Assembly: GCF_022063185.1 (NCBI RefSeq)
Contig: NZ_CP091913.1
Location: 3,225,501-3,289,500 of the forward strand
Source: Nostoc sp. UHCC 0870
GTDB taxonomy: Bacteria; Cyanobacteriota; Cyanobacteriia; Cyanobacteriales; Nostocaceae
DNA: 64,000 nt
Direction: 5' to 3'
Of the stretch, positions 56,133 to 64,000 are shown in pieces; the stretch's first letter is position 1; each line of letters begins with the position of its first letter. Below the pieces are notes generated by a model. The model worked only from the letters and a program-made list of their open reading frames with translations, searched no databases and was not told where the DNA came from. The translations under genes were made by a program, and so were the position numbers.

Positions 56133-57290
56133 ATGAGTGTATATATTTTAAAAAAAGTATTACCAAAACCAGTAGTTATGTTTTTTTATAGCATAATTTT
56201 TATCCTGGCTTTGATTTCTAGCTCTGGATTAATCAATACAGTTTTACGCTCTTATGAAAATCCACAAAATCTTGGTGATATTGCTGTGAAATTGCAATAT
56301 TTTACTGAACATAAAGATGATTATGATGCAATTTTTTTGGGGGCAAGTACCACCTATCAAGAAGTTATTCCTAAAGTATTTGATGAATCAATTTCAGCCA
56401 ACGGCAAGAATATCAAATCCTTCAATTTTGGGATTATGGCAGCCAATGTAGCTGAGTTAGATTTTTATCTGCAAAAAATTTTAGCTTTAAACCCAGCAAA
56501 ATTAAAATGGATATTTTTAGACTGTTTAGTTAATGAATTTCATGAAATTGCGCCAACTTCGGCTAGAAATGTTTACTGGCATACACTTCCTCAAACTATA
56601 GATAATTTTCAATTAATTGCTAATTCAAATTATTCCTTAAAAGAAAAAATAGGTGGATTTTACGCTAATTCCATAAGCTTTATCTATCGGTCGTTAGGAA
56701 TTGGTTACTTTTCTAATTTTTGGCAGCAAATAGATGAAAAACAACTACCCGATGGAATACAAAAAATAGCATCTACTGACAAAATGTTAGAGGAATCTGG
56801 ATATTATGCAATGGATTGGATGCAAAATAGTGAAGCATGGAAAAAAACTTTTCAAACCAAATACTTGCAGAACTATCAAAAAAGATTAGAACAAGCCAAA
56901 TTAGGAGATTCTGAACAAAATAATACATCTACACTGCCACTTAATGATTATGGAATTAAAATCATTCAGCAGATTATTTCTAGAATTGAAGATTTTGGGA
57001 AAACTAGCAAAAATAAAGTTGATGCTATCTTCTTTATTCCTCCCATCTTAGAAGCTGATGTTGATCATTCTGCTATTATGAAAGCTTATGAATTAGGATA
57101 TATTCCCACTCTATTTGCTTTTAATAATCCTAATACCTTCGCTAATTTCTACGAACTGGATTACCGAAGTGATGGCAGGCATTTAAATCACAAGGGTGCT
57201 AAAGAATTTACTCTAGCTCTAGCAGAAAAATTTTCACAGCATCTTCATAAATCTCAGGAAGTTTTTAGCAAAACATATAGCAAAGCATAG
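56133..57290 (+). CDS. SGNH-hydrolase-like membrane-anchored protein (DltD/AlgJ-type partner of MBOAT)
   Basis: 385 residues. One N-terminal membrane segment (PVVMFFYSIIFILALISSSG) anchors a presumably external domain. The catalytic pattern of SGNH proteins is visible: YDAIFLGASTTYQEVIP (Ser in G-A-S-T) near the start, FGIMAANVAELDFYL in the middle, and RSDGRHLNHKGAKEFTLAL (Asp and His) near the C-terminus. DltD and AlgJ/X proteins of this sort work with MBOAT acyltransferases in O-acylating surface polymers. An MBOAT gene with its own carrier protein and ligase lies 2.8 kb downstream, so I infer the same partnership. Codon use is more AT-rich than in the NRPS genes. Confidence 0.75.
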   Translation: MSVYILKKVLPKPVVMFFYSIIFILALISSSGLINTVLRSYENPQNLGDIAVKLQYFTEHKDDYDAIFLGASTTYQEVIPKVFDESISANGKNIKSFNFGIMAANVAELDFYLQKILALNPAKLKWIFLDCLVNEFHEIAPTSARNVYWHTLPQTIDNFQLIANSNYSLKEKIGGFYANSISFIYRSLGIGYFSNFWQQIDEKQLPDGIQKIASTDKMLEESGYYAMDWMQNSEAWKKTFQTKYLQNYQKRLEQAKLGDSEQNNTSTLPLNDYGIKIIQQIISRIEDFGKTSKNKVDAIFFIPPILEADVDHSAIMKAYELGYIPTLFAFNNPNTFANFYELDYRSDGRHLNHKGAKEFTLALAEKFSQHLHKSQEVFSKTYSKA

Positions 57291-57423
57291 TTGTAAATTA
57301 TGCTTCCTATTCTCGTAATATTAACAGCAGTTAAAACCAAAATTATCTAAGTTAGTTATTAAGGTTTTAAGTGATGTTTAAAAACTCATGGCAATGTAGT
57401 CTTGTAATTTGAGTTGAACCCAT

Positions 57424-58068
57424 ATGAAAATCGAACAAAAAAACAACAGCCTTTTTAATCAAGATAAAAGCACTATAGATTGTGAAGTCATTCTCAATGA
57501 ATATTTGTTGAAAGAAGTTATCTTACCCAAAGCCTACGTTACCACTCCTGCGGAATACTGCACTAATTTTAAGATTGAAAAAGAAGAACTGTTGCTTGAA
57601 CTTTTTTGTGATGACCATCCTGGCAATATTCAAAATTGGGTGGAAATATCTGGAGGTGCTAATGCTGATTTCGATTGGCATGGATTGCAGGAAGACTGGT
57701 TAGCTTTATTGCAAGGCTCACACAAGATTGAAGTTATTGAACTACCAAAAATTGATTTAAAATCTGTATACCAAGATGTGATGAATTTAGAATCAGAAGG
57801 TAAGCCGATTACCCTTGATAGCCTTCAAGCTACTAACTATCGCAGTTACAAAGAACTTAAGGAAGCCGGGTTAACTAGAATAATTGAATTATCTGCTCCA
57901 GCAGAATTAAATGTTAGTAATATCCCAATTGTGGTTATTCCCCAAGGAGTGTTTCACTCTGCTGTGACACCTGAACGCTGCTTAATGCTTAACTTAGGGA
58001 AAAAATTTGGAATTTCCAGTAGTTACAGTGAGTATAGGAGGTTAGAATATCAAACATACGCAAGATAG
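57424..58068 (+). CDS. Unknown protein in the acyl-transfer cassette, 214 aa
   Basis: I do not recognise it. The sequence begins MKIEQKNNSLFNQDKSTIDC, has an acidic middle (KIEKEELLLELFCDDHPG; NADFDWHGLQEDWLALLQGS) and ends YSEYRRLEYQTYAR. No signal peptide, membrane segment or nucleotide-binding loop is evident. Its C-terminal half (LTRIIELSAPAELNVSNIPI) looks like an alpha/beta fold. It lies between the SGNH protein and the adenylation enzyme, in line with the cassette genes, so it may be a cytoplasmic enzyme or adaptor of that pathway. Start ATG 57424. Confidence 0.75.
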   Translation: MKIEQKNNSLFNQDKSTIDCEVILNEYLLKEVILPKAYVTTPAEYCTNFKIEKEELLLELFCDDHPGNIQNWVEISGGANADFDWHGLQEDWLALLQGSHKIEVIELPKIDLKSVYQDVMNLESEGKPITLDSLQATNYRSYKELKEAGLTRIIELSAPAELNVSNIPIVVIPQGVFHSAVTPERCLMLNLGKKFGISSSYSEYRRLEYQTYAR

Positions 58069-58129
58069 ATTACGTTTGAAATTTAAGTATAAATCAGCCA
58101 TATAAAAACTAAATTTTAGGAAAATCAAA

Positions 58130-59755
58130 ATGGCATATTTAATCCAACAAATTTTAGAAATAAGTGCAAATAATTATCCAGATAAGGAAGCTGTAATCTA
58201 TAAGAATAAAAGCATAACTTATCAGGAGCTAGATCAGCTTTCTAATCAGTTCGCTCGTTTTCTAAACGATGCTGGCATAGGTAAGGGCGATCGCGTCGGT
58301 ATTTGTCTCAACAAATCTATCGAAGCAGTTGCAACTATTTACGGCATACTGAAAGCTGGTGCTACCTATGTTCCTATAGATCCATTAGCTCCCATCAAGC
58401 GGCTGAGATTCTTAATTGCAGATTGTGAGCTAAAAGCTCTGGTGACTACTCAGACAAAGCTGACTAGCCTCTATCAAGACGCAGTAGATAATTTTTCCCA
58501 ATATTTACAATGCGTCATTCTCGAAGATAAAAGTACGCTAGGCAATGAAAGTGAGTCTTTCCCAACAAAAGTAGTTACATGGGAGGAAGTATTGCGATCG
58601 CCTGACACTCCCTTATCACTAACAGGTGTTATTGACCAAGATTTAGCCACTATCATATACACTTCAGGCTCAACAGGCCAACCGAAAGGCGTAATGATTA
58701 GTCATCAAGCTGCTCTGACTTCTATTAACTGCTTGTGTGAAGGTTTTAATGTGCAGCCTAGCGATCGCGTATCAGGTCTGTTTCCTATCTATTTTATCGG
58801 CTCATTTTTTGATATTTTCATGCCAATTAAGGCAGGAGCTACACTAGTTTTAGTTCCTCCAGAACTCTCAGTGTTACCAGTAGAATTAAGCAAGTTTACT
58901 GAAAATCAACGCATCACAATTTGGTCTTCAGTCTCATCATTGCTCACCCAACTTGTACTCCGGGGAAATTTAGACAAGTATAAACTACCAGATTTGAGAA
59001 TAATTATATTTGGTGGCGAGATATTCCCCCAAAAATACCTACGTGATATGATGAAAGCCATTCCCCAGGCTAGTTATTATCAACTCTATGGTTCTACAGA
59101 AGCATTCCCTCGTACCTATTATTTACTTGATCAAAGTTCTCCAGAACTGCCAAAAATTCCCATTGGTAAAGCCTTTAATAATATTGATTTATTTGTGGTG
59201 AATGAAAAAAATCAAATTGTTAATCCAGGGGAAAGTGGGGAACTTTGTATGCGGGGTTCATCACTCATGAAAGGATACTGGAAAATGCCTGAAAAAACCA
59301 AAGAGGCTCTAGTTCCCTATGTATTTAATCCTCACCTAGGTGAAGAAATTGTCTTCCGTACTGGCGATATAGTTCAACAAGATATAGATGATAACTATAT
59401 CTATGTAGGTCGGAGTGACCACCAAATCAAAAGCCGGGGATACCGGATTGAACTAGGAGAAATCGAGAGTATCCTTTACAGCCATCCAGATGTTGAAGAA
59501 GCAGTAGTTCTTGCTATTCCTGACGAGCAAATCAGCAATCGTATTGACGCTATAGTTGTCATCAAAGAAGGTAGTAACCTGAAACAGAACGAGTTGCAAT
59601 ATTTTTGTGCAGAGCGTATTCCTAAATACATGATTCCTGAGAATATTGAGTTTCGTAGTACCTCTTTACCTAAAACACCCACAGGCAAAAGTGATAGAAA
59701 TTTACTACGCACAGCAGCAATTGAGAACAATTCAAAAGTATTAAAAACAGTTTGA
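58130..59755 (+). CDS. Stand-alone adenylation enzyme (DltA-like acyl-ACP ligase) lacking the amino-acid Asp
   Basis: 541 residues with all adenylation motifs: ITYQELDQLSNQFARFL, TIIYTSGSTGQPKGVMIS, YQLYGSTEAFPRTYYL, FRTGDIV, YVGRSDHQIKSRGYRIELGE and the catalytic Lys in TPTGKSDRN. At motif A4, where amino-acid-activating enzymes have Asp to hold the alpha-amino group, it reads YFIGSFFDIF, with Ile in place of that Asp. It therefore probably activates a carboxylic acid without an alpha-amine, such as a short fatty acid. A dedicated acyl carrier protein follows 17 bases later, the DltA-DltC arrangement. Confidence 0.85.
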   Translation: MAYLIQQILEISANNYPDKEAVIYKNKSITYQELDQLSNQFARFLNDAGIGKGDRVGICLNKSIEAVATIYGILKAGATYVPIDPLAPIKRLRFLIADCELKALVTTQTKLTSLYQDAVDNFSQYLQCVILEDKSTLGNESESFPTKVVTWEEVLRSPDTPLSLTGVIDQDLATIIYTSGSTGQPKGVMISHQAALTSINCLCEGFNVQPSDRVSGLFPIYFIGSFFDIFMPIKAGATLVLVPPELSVLPVELSKFTENQRITIWSSVSSLLTQLVLRGNLDKYKLPDLRIIIFGGEIFPQKYLRDMMKAIPQASYYQLYGSTEAFPRTYYLLDQSSPELPKIPIGKAFNNIDLFVVNEKNQIVNPGESGELCMRGSSLMKGYWKMPEKTKEALVPYVFNPHLGEEIVFRTGDIVQQDIDDNYIYVGRSDHQIKSRGYRIELGEIESILYSHPDVEEAVVLAIPDEQISNRIDAIVVIKEGSNLKQNELQYFCAERIPKYMIPENIEFRSTSLPKTPTGKSDRNLLRTAAIENNSKVLKTV

Positions 59756-59772
59756 CAAGGAGATTGATAATT

Positions 59773-60039
59773 ATGCCTATAAACAACTACACCGATGCAG
59801 AGATTGAACAAATAATTAAAGAACATATTGTGCAGAAGTTTATGTACAATCGCCCTGATGCCACTTTGTCAAATGATATCCCCTTAATTTTGGAAGGTAT
59901 TATTGACTCAATGAGTCTTTTTAAGCTGGCTAATTTCTTGGAAGAGAAATTTGGTTTTACTTTCAATCCAGATGAATTTTCAACAGAGAACTTTGAAACA
60001 GTTAACGCTGTCAAGTCTTTGGTTATAAAAAAAATGTAA
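59773..60039 (+). CDS. Acyl carrier protein of the acyl-transfer cassette
   Basis: I start at ATG 59773 (MPINNYTDAEIEQIIKEH); AGGAG lies ten bases upstream, and a TTG at 59752 is inside that site. About 88 residues, four-helix carrier protein. The phosphopantetheine Ser is in ILEGIIDSMSLFKLANFL (DSM motif), followed by EEKFGFTFNPDEFSTENFET. It would carry the acyl group loaded by the upstream ligase and present it to the MBOAT enzyme encoded 13 bases downstream, like DltC. Confidence 0.9.
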   Translation: MPINNYTDAEIEQIIKEHIVQKFMYNRPDATLSNDIPLILEGIIDSMSLFKLANFLEEKFGFTFNPDEFSTENFETVNAVKSLVIKKM

Positions 60040-60052
60040 GCCCTAAATAAAC

Positions 60053-61567
60053 ATGGTATTTACAGAGTTTCGTTTTTTATTTTGCTTTCTGATTGTGTTC
60101 TGCATCTATTGGGCTTTGCGGAAACACAATCATCGTAAATTTTGGTTGCTAGTCTGTAGTTATAGCTTCTATGGTGCTTGGGATTGGCGATTCCTGTCTT
60201 TGCTCTTGCTCTCGACAGCCATTGGTTACTTTGCTGGTTTGATGCTATCTAAACCACAGGAGCAAGACAGCCAATTAGTAGAGAAAGGAGAAACTAAAAA
60301 TAGATGGATAAAACTATTTTCTGGGGATTGGGATACCCTGCTTGCTAAACCACTAAATCAGAAGCAACGCCAAGCATGGTTAGCACTCTGTTTAGTATGG
60401 AATCTAGGAATATTAGGATTTTTTAAATACTATAATTTCTTTGCTGATTCGGCATCAAACTTATTAACTTTTTTGGGGCTACCTGTTAACTTAACAACCC
60501 TGGAAATTATTCTGCCAGTAGGCATTAGTTTTTACACTTTTCAAATTCTCAGTTATTGCTTTGATATCTATCTAGGCAAACTCAAAACCACACGAAATTT
60601 TGGTGATTTTGCTCTGTTTGTAGCTTTTTTCCCTCAATTGGTTGCAGGGCCAATTGTCCGTGCATCTAGCTTTTTACCTCAACTGCTAACCCCCAAAACC
60701 ATCAACGAGGTTGATATAAGGGGATGTTTAATGCTGTTTTTCGTGGGATATTTCAAGAAAGCGTGCATTGCAGACAATCTCTCTCCCTTAGCAGACCAGT
60801 ATTTTGCCAATCCAGAAATTTATACCGTCTTGAGTTGTTGGTTTGCAGTTATTGCTTTTGTTATACAAGTATACTGCGACTTTTCCGGCTATTCAGATAT
60901 GGCGATCGCCTGTGCAGGTTTACTGGGATACAAGCTACCTCTCAACTTTAATTTCCCCTACTTTGCCAGTAATATTACAGACTTCTGGCAACGTTGGCAC
61001 ATCACTCTCTACAATTGGCTGCGCGACTATGTATATTTCCCTTTAATGATCAAGTTCCGCAAAAATCAATACATAGAACTGCTGGCCTACGGAAATATTT
61101 TAATTACCATGCTCCTATCAGGACTCTGGCATGGAGCAGCTTGGCATTTTGTAGTTTGGGGAGGATTGAACGGAATTGCTTTAATTTTTCACAAGCAATG
61201 GTCAATGTGGATTGCTCCCTATAAGCAACTTTTGCCACTGCGAAATATATTAGGTATCCCTCTCACCTTTTACTGGGTTTGTGCCTCTACCATCTTCTTA
61301 CGGAGTAACGATTTGGCCAGTGGTCTGCAAGTGGAGAAATCTTTTGTATTCCTCAATTCCTCCGGTTCGCAAAATCTAGACCTGCAAATGGCATGGATTT
61401 TTATCCCTTTAATTATCATGCACTGGGCTAACTATAAAGGTTGGTTCAGAGATTGGTGGGAAAAAATTCCTCAATGGAGTTTTGCAGTTTTCTATGGGGT
61501 GTTAGTTTCCACAATACTTCGGTTTATCGCTATAAGTCCTCAACCCTTTGTCTACTTCCAGTTTTAG
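60053..61567 (+). CDS. MBOAT family O-acyltransferase (DltB/AlgI type)
   Basis: 504 residues with about ten membrane segments. MBOAT features: an N-terminal FTEFRFLFCFLIVFCIYW as in AlgI, FFKYYNFFADS, LPVGISFYTFQILSYCFDIY, FPQLVAGPIVRA, YCDFSGYSDMAIACAGLLGY and NITDFWQRWHITLYNWLRDY, then the catalytic His in LLSGLWHGAAWHFVVWGGLN. DltB and AlgI move an acyl group from a cytoplasmic carrier protein or CoA across the membrane to a hydroxyl. With ACP and ligase genes directly upstream, this enzyme probably acylates the peptide's sugar or hydroxyls during export. Confidence 0.92.
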   Translation: MVFTEFRFLFCFLIVFCIYWALRKHNHRKFWLLVCSYSFYGAWDWRFLSLLLLSTAIGYFAGLMLSKPQEQDSQLVEKGETKNRWIKLFSGDWDTLLAKPLNQKQRQAWLALCLVWNLGILGFFKYYNFFADSASNLLTFLGLPVNLTTLEIILPVGISFYTFQILSYCFDIYLGKLKTTRNFGDFALFVAFFPQLVAGPIVRASSFLPQLLTPKTINEVDIRGCLMLFFVGYFKKACIADNLSPLADQYFANPEIYTVLSCWFAVIAFVIQVYCDFSGYSDMAIACAGLLGYKLPLNFNFPYFASNITDFWQRWHITLYNWLRDYVYFPLMIKFRKNQYIELLAYGNILITMLLSGLWHGAAWHFVVWGGLNGIALIFHKQWSMWIAPYKQLLPLRNILGIPLTFYWVCASTIFLRSNDLASGLQVEKSFVFLNSSGSQNLDLQMAWIFIPLIIMHWANYKGWFRDWWEKIPQWSFAVFYGVLVSTILRFIAISPQPFVYFQF

Positions 61568-61617
61568 CGTAGTTAGTATTCAACTAACAATTAATTATAT
61601 TTCATATCCTAAAAATT

Positions 61618-62889
61618 ATGAAAATCGCCTTCTTCGATTATCCCATGACCCTAGCCGAACCTCCTAAAACCGGGGGAGTGCGCCTAGTATCCTATGCCTT
61701 AGCACTGCGTTTAGCTCGTGCTGGTCATGAGGTTTTATTCTATGGTTCTAAAGGTAACTATCAAGAATTAGAATATAAAGAAGATGGCATCACCTATCGC
61801 CGCATCCCCGAATCATGGCTTGATAAAATATTAGATACATTCAGCTTGCTTGATAGCTGGAATATCTCTAATCCTCAAAGACCTTTTTATGCCTCCACAT
61901 TATTTTTTCCTGAATTTTACCGACAAGTCGCCAAGGATATTCAAGGACAAAAATGTGATGTCATCCACATGAACATTGTTCCTCAATTTGTTCCCTTGAT
62001 GCGTGCTTATAATCCCCAGGTGAAAATTGTCTTACATATACATAGTGATTTTCTCCCGTTGTTAGATCCAGTCATAGTAGAAAAGCAGATTAAGTCTATC
62101 GATTTGGTCGTTGGATGTAGTAATTACGTGACAAATCAGGTTCGTAAATATTTACCACACGTTAATAGTCAAACTCTTTACAACGGTGCAGATACTCATC
62201 ACTTTAGTATCCCTAATAATTACAACCGAGAAGCTAAGAAAAAAAAGATTAAACAAATTCTATTTGTCGGCAGAATTTCACCGGAAAAGGGTGTACATAT
62301 TTTAATTGATGCCTTTAATAAAGTAGTATCTAAATATCCTCAAGTAGAACTAAAACTTGTAGGAGCAGAAAACGCATTAGTGCCGTGGTACATACTGGAT
62401 AAAGAAGATCCACAAACTCAAAAGCTTCGTCCTTATTATCAAGGTAGTTATAGAGCGCAATTGCAAAAGCGAATTGCTGCTAGTGCAGCTAATTCAGTTT
62501 CTTTTTTGGGTAAAATTCCCCATTTTCAGCTATTAGAATATTATCAACAAGCAGATATATTTATTTTTCCCTCTGTCTGGAATGAACCATTTGGGATGCC
62601 GGTTGTAGAAGCAATGTCAATGGGATTGCCCGTGATTACTACCCGTGGGGGTGCTTTCCCCGAACTGGTAGAGGATGGGAAAACAGGGTTATTGGTCGAA
62701 CGCGGGGATGTAGAGGCTTTAGCTGAGGCAATGCTGCGACTGCTTTTAGACGATAACCTCTGTCAAGCAATGGGAGGCGAGGGCAGGCGGCAAGCAGTCG
62801 AAAAGTTTGATTGGAATCATCAGGCGGATCAGCTTTTACACCACTATCAGACAATGATGAAAAGTCTAACTACATCACTGAGGAGTTAA
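61618..62889 (+). CDS. Family 4 glycosyltransferase
   Basis: 423 residues in the GT-B fold. The N-terminal acceptor domain begins MKIAFFDYPMTLAEPPKTGG with VRLVSYALALRLARAGHEV. The C-terminal donor domain has QILFVGRISPEKGVHILIDA, VKLVGAENAL-like KLVGAENALVPW, and the GT4 nucleotide-sugar motif FPSVWNEPFGMPVVEAMSMG with LPVITTRGGAFPELVEDG (E-x7-E). It probably glycosylates the bicyclic residue of the peptide, as in aeruginosides, dysinosin B and suomilide. The sugar cannot be read from the sequence. Start ATG 61618; the exporter gene follows two bases after the stop. Confidence 0.92.
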   Translation: MKIAFFDYPMTLAEPPKTGGVRLVSYALALRLARAGHEVLFYGSKGNYQELEYKEDGITYRRIPESWLDKILDTFSLLDSWNISNPQRPFYASTLFFPEFYRQVAKDIQGQKCDVIHMNIVPQFVPLMRAYNPQVKIVLHIHSDFLPLLDPVIVEKQIKSIDLVVGCSNYVTNQVRKYLPHVNSQTLYNGADTHHFSIPNNYNREAKKKKIKQILFVGRISPEKGVHILIDAFNKVVSKYPQVELKLVGAENALVPWYILDKEDPQTQKLRPYYQGSYRAQLQKRIAASAANSVSFLGKIPHFQLLEYYQQADIFIFPSVWNEPFGMPVVEAMSMGLPVITTRGGAFPELVEDGKTGLLVERGDVEALAEAMLRLLLDDNLCQAMGGEGRRQAVEKFDWNHQADQLLHHYQTMMKSLTTSLRS

Positions 62890-62891
62890 TC

Positions 62892-64000
62892 ATGTTGGCA
62901 AGCCTAGAAAAAACGCCACTGACTATTTTCCGTGAAATGAAACTGTTTATCATTGTTTGGGTGGGGCAACTTATTGCATCTATTGGTACTACCATTAGCG
63001 CATTTGCTTTGGATGTTTGGGTTTACGAACAAACGGGTTCTGTCACCCAATTTGCTTTAATTGCCCTTGCCAATACTTTACCCCTGATTTTACTTGCTCC
63101 CGTAGCTGGGTTATTCGTGGATCGGTGGGATCGTAAATGGACAATGATTATCAGCGATTTATTGGCAATTTTACCAACTGTGGCGATCGCTATTTTATTG
63201 CTCATCGGTCGGTTGGAAATTTGGCACATTTACTTAGCCAATACCTCCAGTGCTGTCTTTATGGCTTTTCAAATGCCAGCTTTCATTGCTTCCATCACTC
63301 TCCTAGTGCCAAAACAGCACCTTGGTCGGGCTAATGGAATGCTGAGTTTGATGAACGGTACGGCGCGACTTGTCGCACCACCTTTAGGTGGTGTCCTGCT
63401 AGGACTGATTTCTCTGCAAGGGATTATTGCGCTGCATATAACCACCATCTTTTTGAGTATTGGTATCCTCTTGCTGCTTCAGTTCCCTCAATCCAGAACT
63501 CCTGATATTACCAACGAAGGAAGTTCCTTTCTCAAACAAACAACCTATGGCTTTACCTATTTATTAGCTAGGCCAGGACTACTAGGAGTATTAATCATCT
63601 CAGCTTACAGCTTTTTTCTTGTAGGAGGTGTTCAGGTCATCACTACACCCTTGATATTATCTTTTGCGCCTGTAACGGTTTTGGGGACTATTATTTCCCT
63701 CTTTGGCGTAGCTATTTTAGCAGGTGGCTTGCTGATGGGTATCTGGGGCGGTCTAGAGCGTAACATGAATATGATTTACGGCTGTATGCTTCTCACGGGT
63801 GTGTTTCTGATTGTCGCCGGTGTGCAAGCTTCTATTTTTGTCTTTATTGTTGGCATCTTCTTATTCTTTTTGCTCCGACCAATCATTGCTAGTTCAACCC
63901 AAGCTATTTTTCAGGCAAAAGTAGAACCATTAGTGCAGGGTAGAGTCTTTTCAATTAAAGGCGCGATCGAAGCTGTCGGTTTACCTCTTGGCTATATCAC
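62892..64000 (+). CDS. MFS exporter, 3' end beyond window
   Basis: Open from ATG 62892 (MLASLEKTPLTIFREMKLFI), with an AGGAG seven bases upstream, to the right edge, about 369 codons. Major facilitator features: first helix IIVWVGQLIASIGTTISAFA, the loop LAPVAGLFVDRWDRKWTMII (MFS motif A variant D-R-W-D-R-K) and LGRANGMLSLMNGTARLVAP. It resembles the MFS_3/EntS-type drug and siderophore exporters found in NRPS clusters. It would export the finished peptide or its glycosylated form across the inner membrane. It is truncated only by the window edge. Confidence 0.92.
   Translation, partial: MLASLEKTPLTIFREMKLFIIVWVGQLIASIGTTISAFALDVWVYEQTGSVTQFALIALANTLPLILLAPVAGLFVDRWDRKWTMIISDLLAILPTVAIAILLLIGRLEIWHIYLANTSSAVFMAFQMPAFIASITLLVPKQHLGRANGMLSLMNGTARLVAPPLGGVLLGLISLQGIIALHITTIFLSIGILLLLQFPQSRTPDITNEGSSFLKQTTYGFTYLLARPGLLGVLIISAYSFFLVGGVQVITTPLILSFAPVTVLGTIISLFGVAILAGGLLMGIWGGLERNMNMIYGCMLLTGVFLIVAGVQASIFVFIVGIFLFFLLRPIIASSTQAIFQAKVEPLVQGRVFSIKGAIEAVGLPLGYI

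Overview
The window is chromosomal DNA from a filamentous, probably heterocystous, cyanobacterium of the Nostoc/Anabaena type. The evidence is the dense scatter of GCGATCGC (HIP1) octamers, many heptanucleotide tandem repeats of the kind known from Nostocales, a TonB receptor with an AMIN-like N-terminus, and many small dispersed palindromic repeats. No rRNA, tRNA or CRISPR array was recognised.

Left part (1-31.5 kb), mostly housekeeping and small accessory genes. It holds a Uma2-type nuclease cut by the left edge, a DUF445 membrane protein, menG, a stand-alone cNMP-binding protein, a three-gene cupin/methyltransferase group, a secreted EndoU-type ribonuclease, ilvC, an aldo/keto reductase, metH, a D-cysteine desulfhydrase/ACC deaminase homologue, higBA, an alpha/beta hydrolase, and hicB followed by a hicA start fused to a TPR array. 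Next come a 21-bp repeat array, a DUF58 protein, and a metal-linked region at 19.6-28.6 kb. That region has two unusual metallophosphoesterase-fold proteins, a CobW-like GTPase and a haem/siderophore-type TonB receptor with ABC importer. Two Fur/Zur-type boxes tie it together. A TPR protein and a GlcD-like FAD oxidase end this part.

Right part (32.2 kb to the right edge): one large biosynthetic gene cluster, all on the plus strand and open at the right. The gene set is that of an aeruginosin-family peptide, closest in logic to the glyceric-acid-capped, sulfated and glycosylated members (dysinosin, banyaside, suomilide). NRPS 1 starts with an FkbH glyceryl loader that carries an inserted FkbM methyltransferase. 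It continues with a carrier protein, an in-line sulfotransferase and a C-A-PCP-E module for a D-configured branched-chain residue. A dedicated APS kinase would supply PAPS. AerD-like prephenate decarboxylase, AerE-like bicupin and two SDR enzymes would make the bicyclic Choi/Abn-type amino acid, which NRPS 2 (C-A-PCP-C-PCP, no thioesterase) would activate. A terpene-synthase-like protein, a SnoaL-like protein, a Rieske fusion and a type 2 IPP isomerase are candidates for the terminal guanidino amine.

The most unusual part is at 56.1-61.6 kb: an SGNH/DltD-like protein, an unknown protein, a stand-alone adenylation enzyme whose amine-binding Asp is replaced, an acyl carrier protein and an MBOAT acyltransferase. 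This copies the DltA-C-B-D logic of cell-wall D-alanylation and is followed by a glycosyltransferase and an MFS exporter. I infer that it O-acylates the glycosylated peptide at the membrane during export. The product itself and the acyl, amino acid and sugar identities are inferences, not observations.
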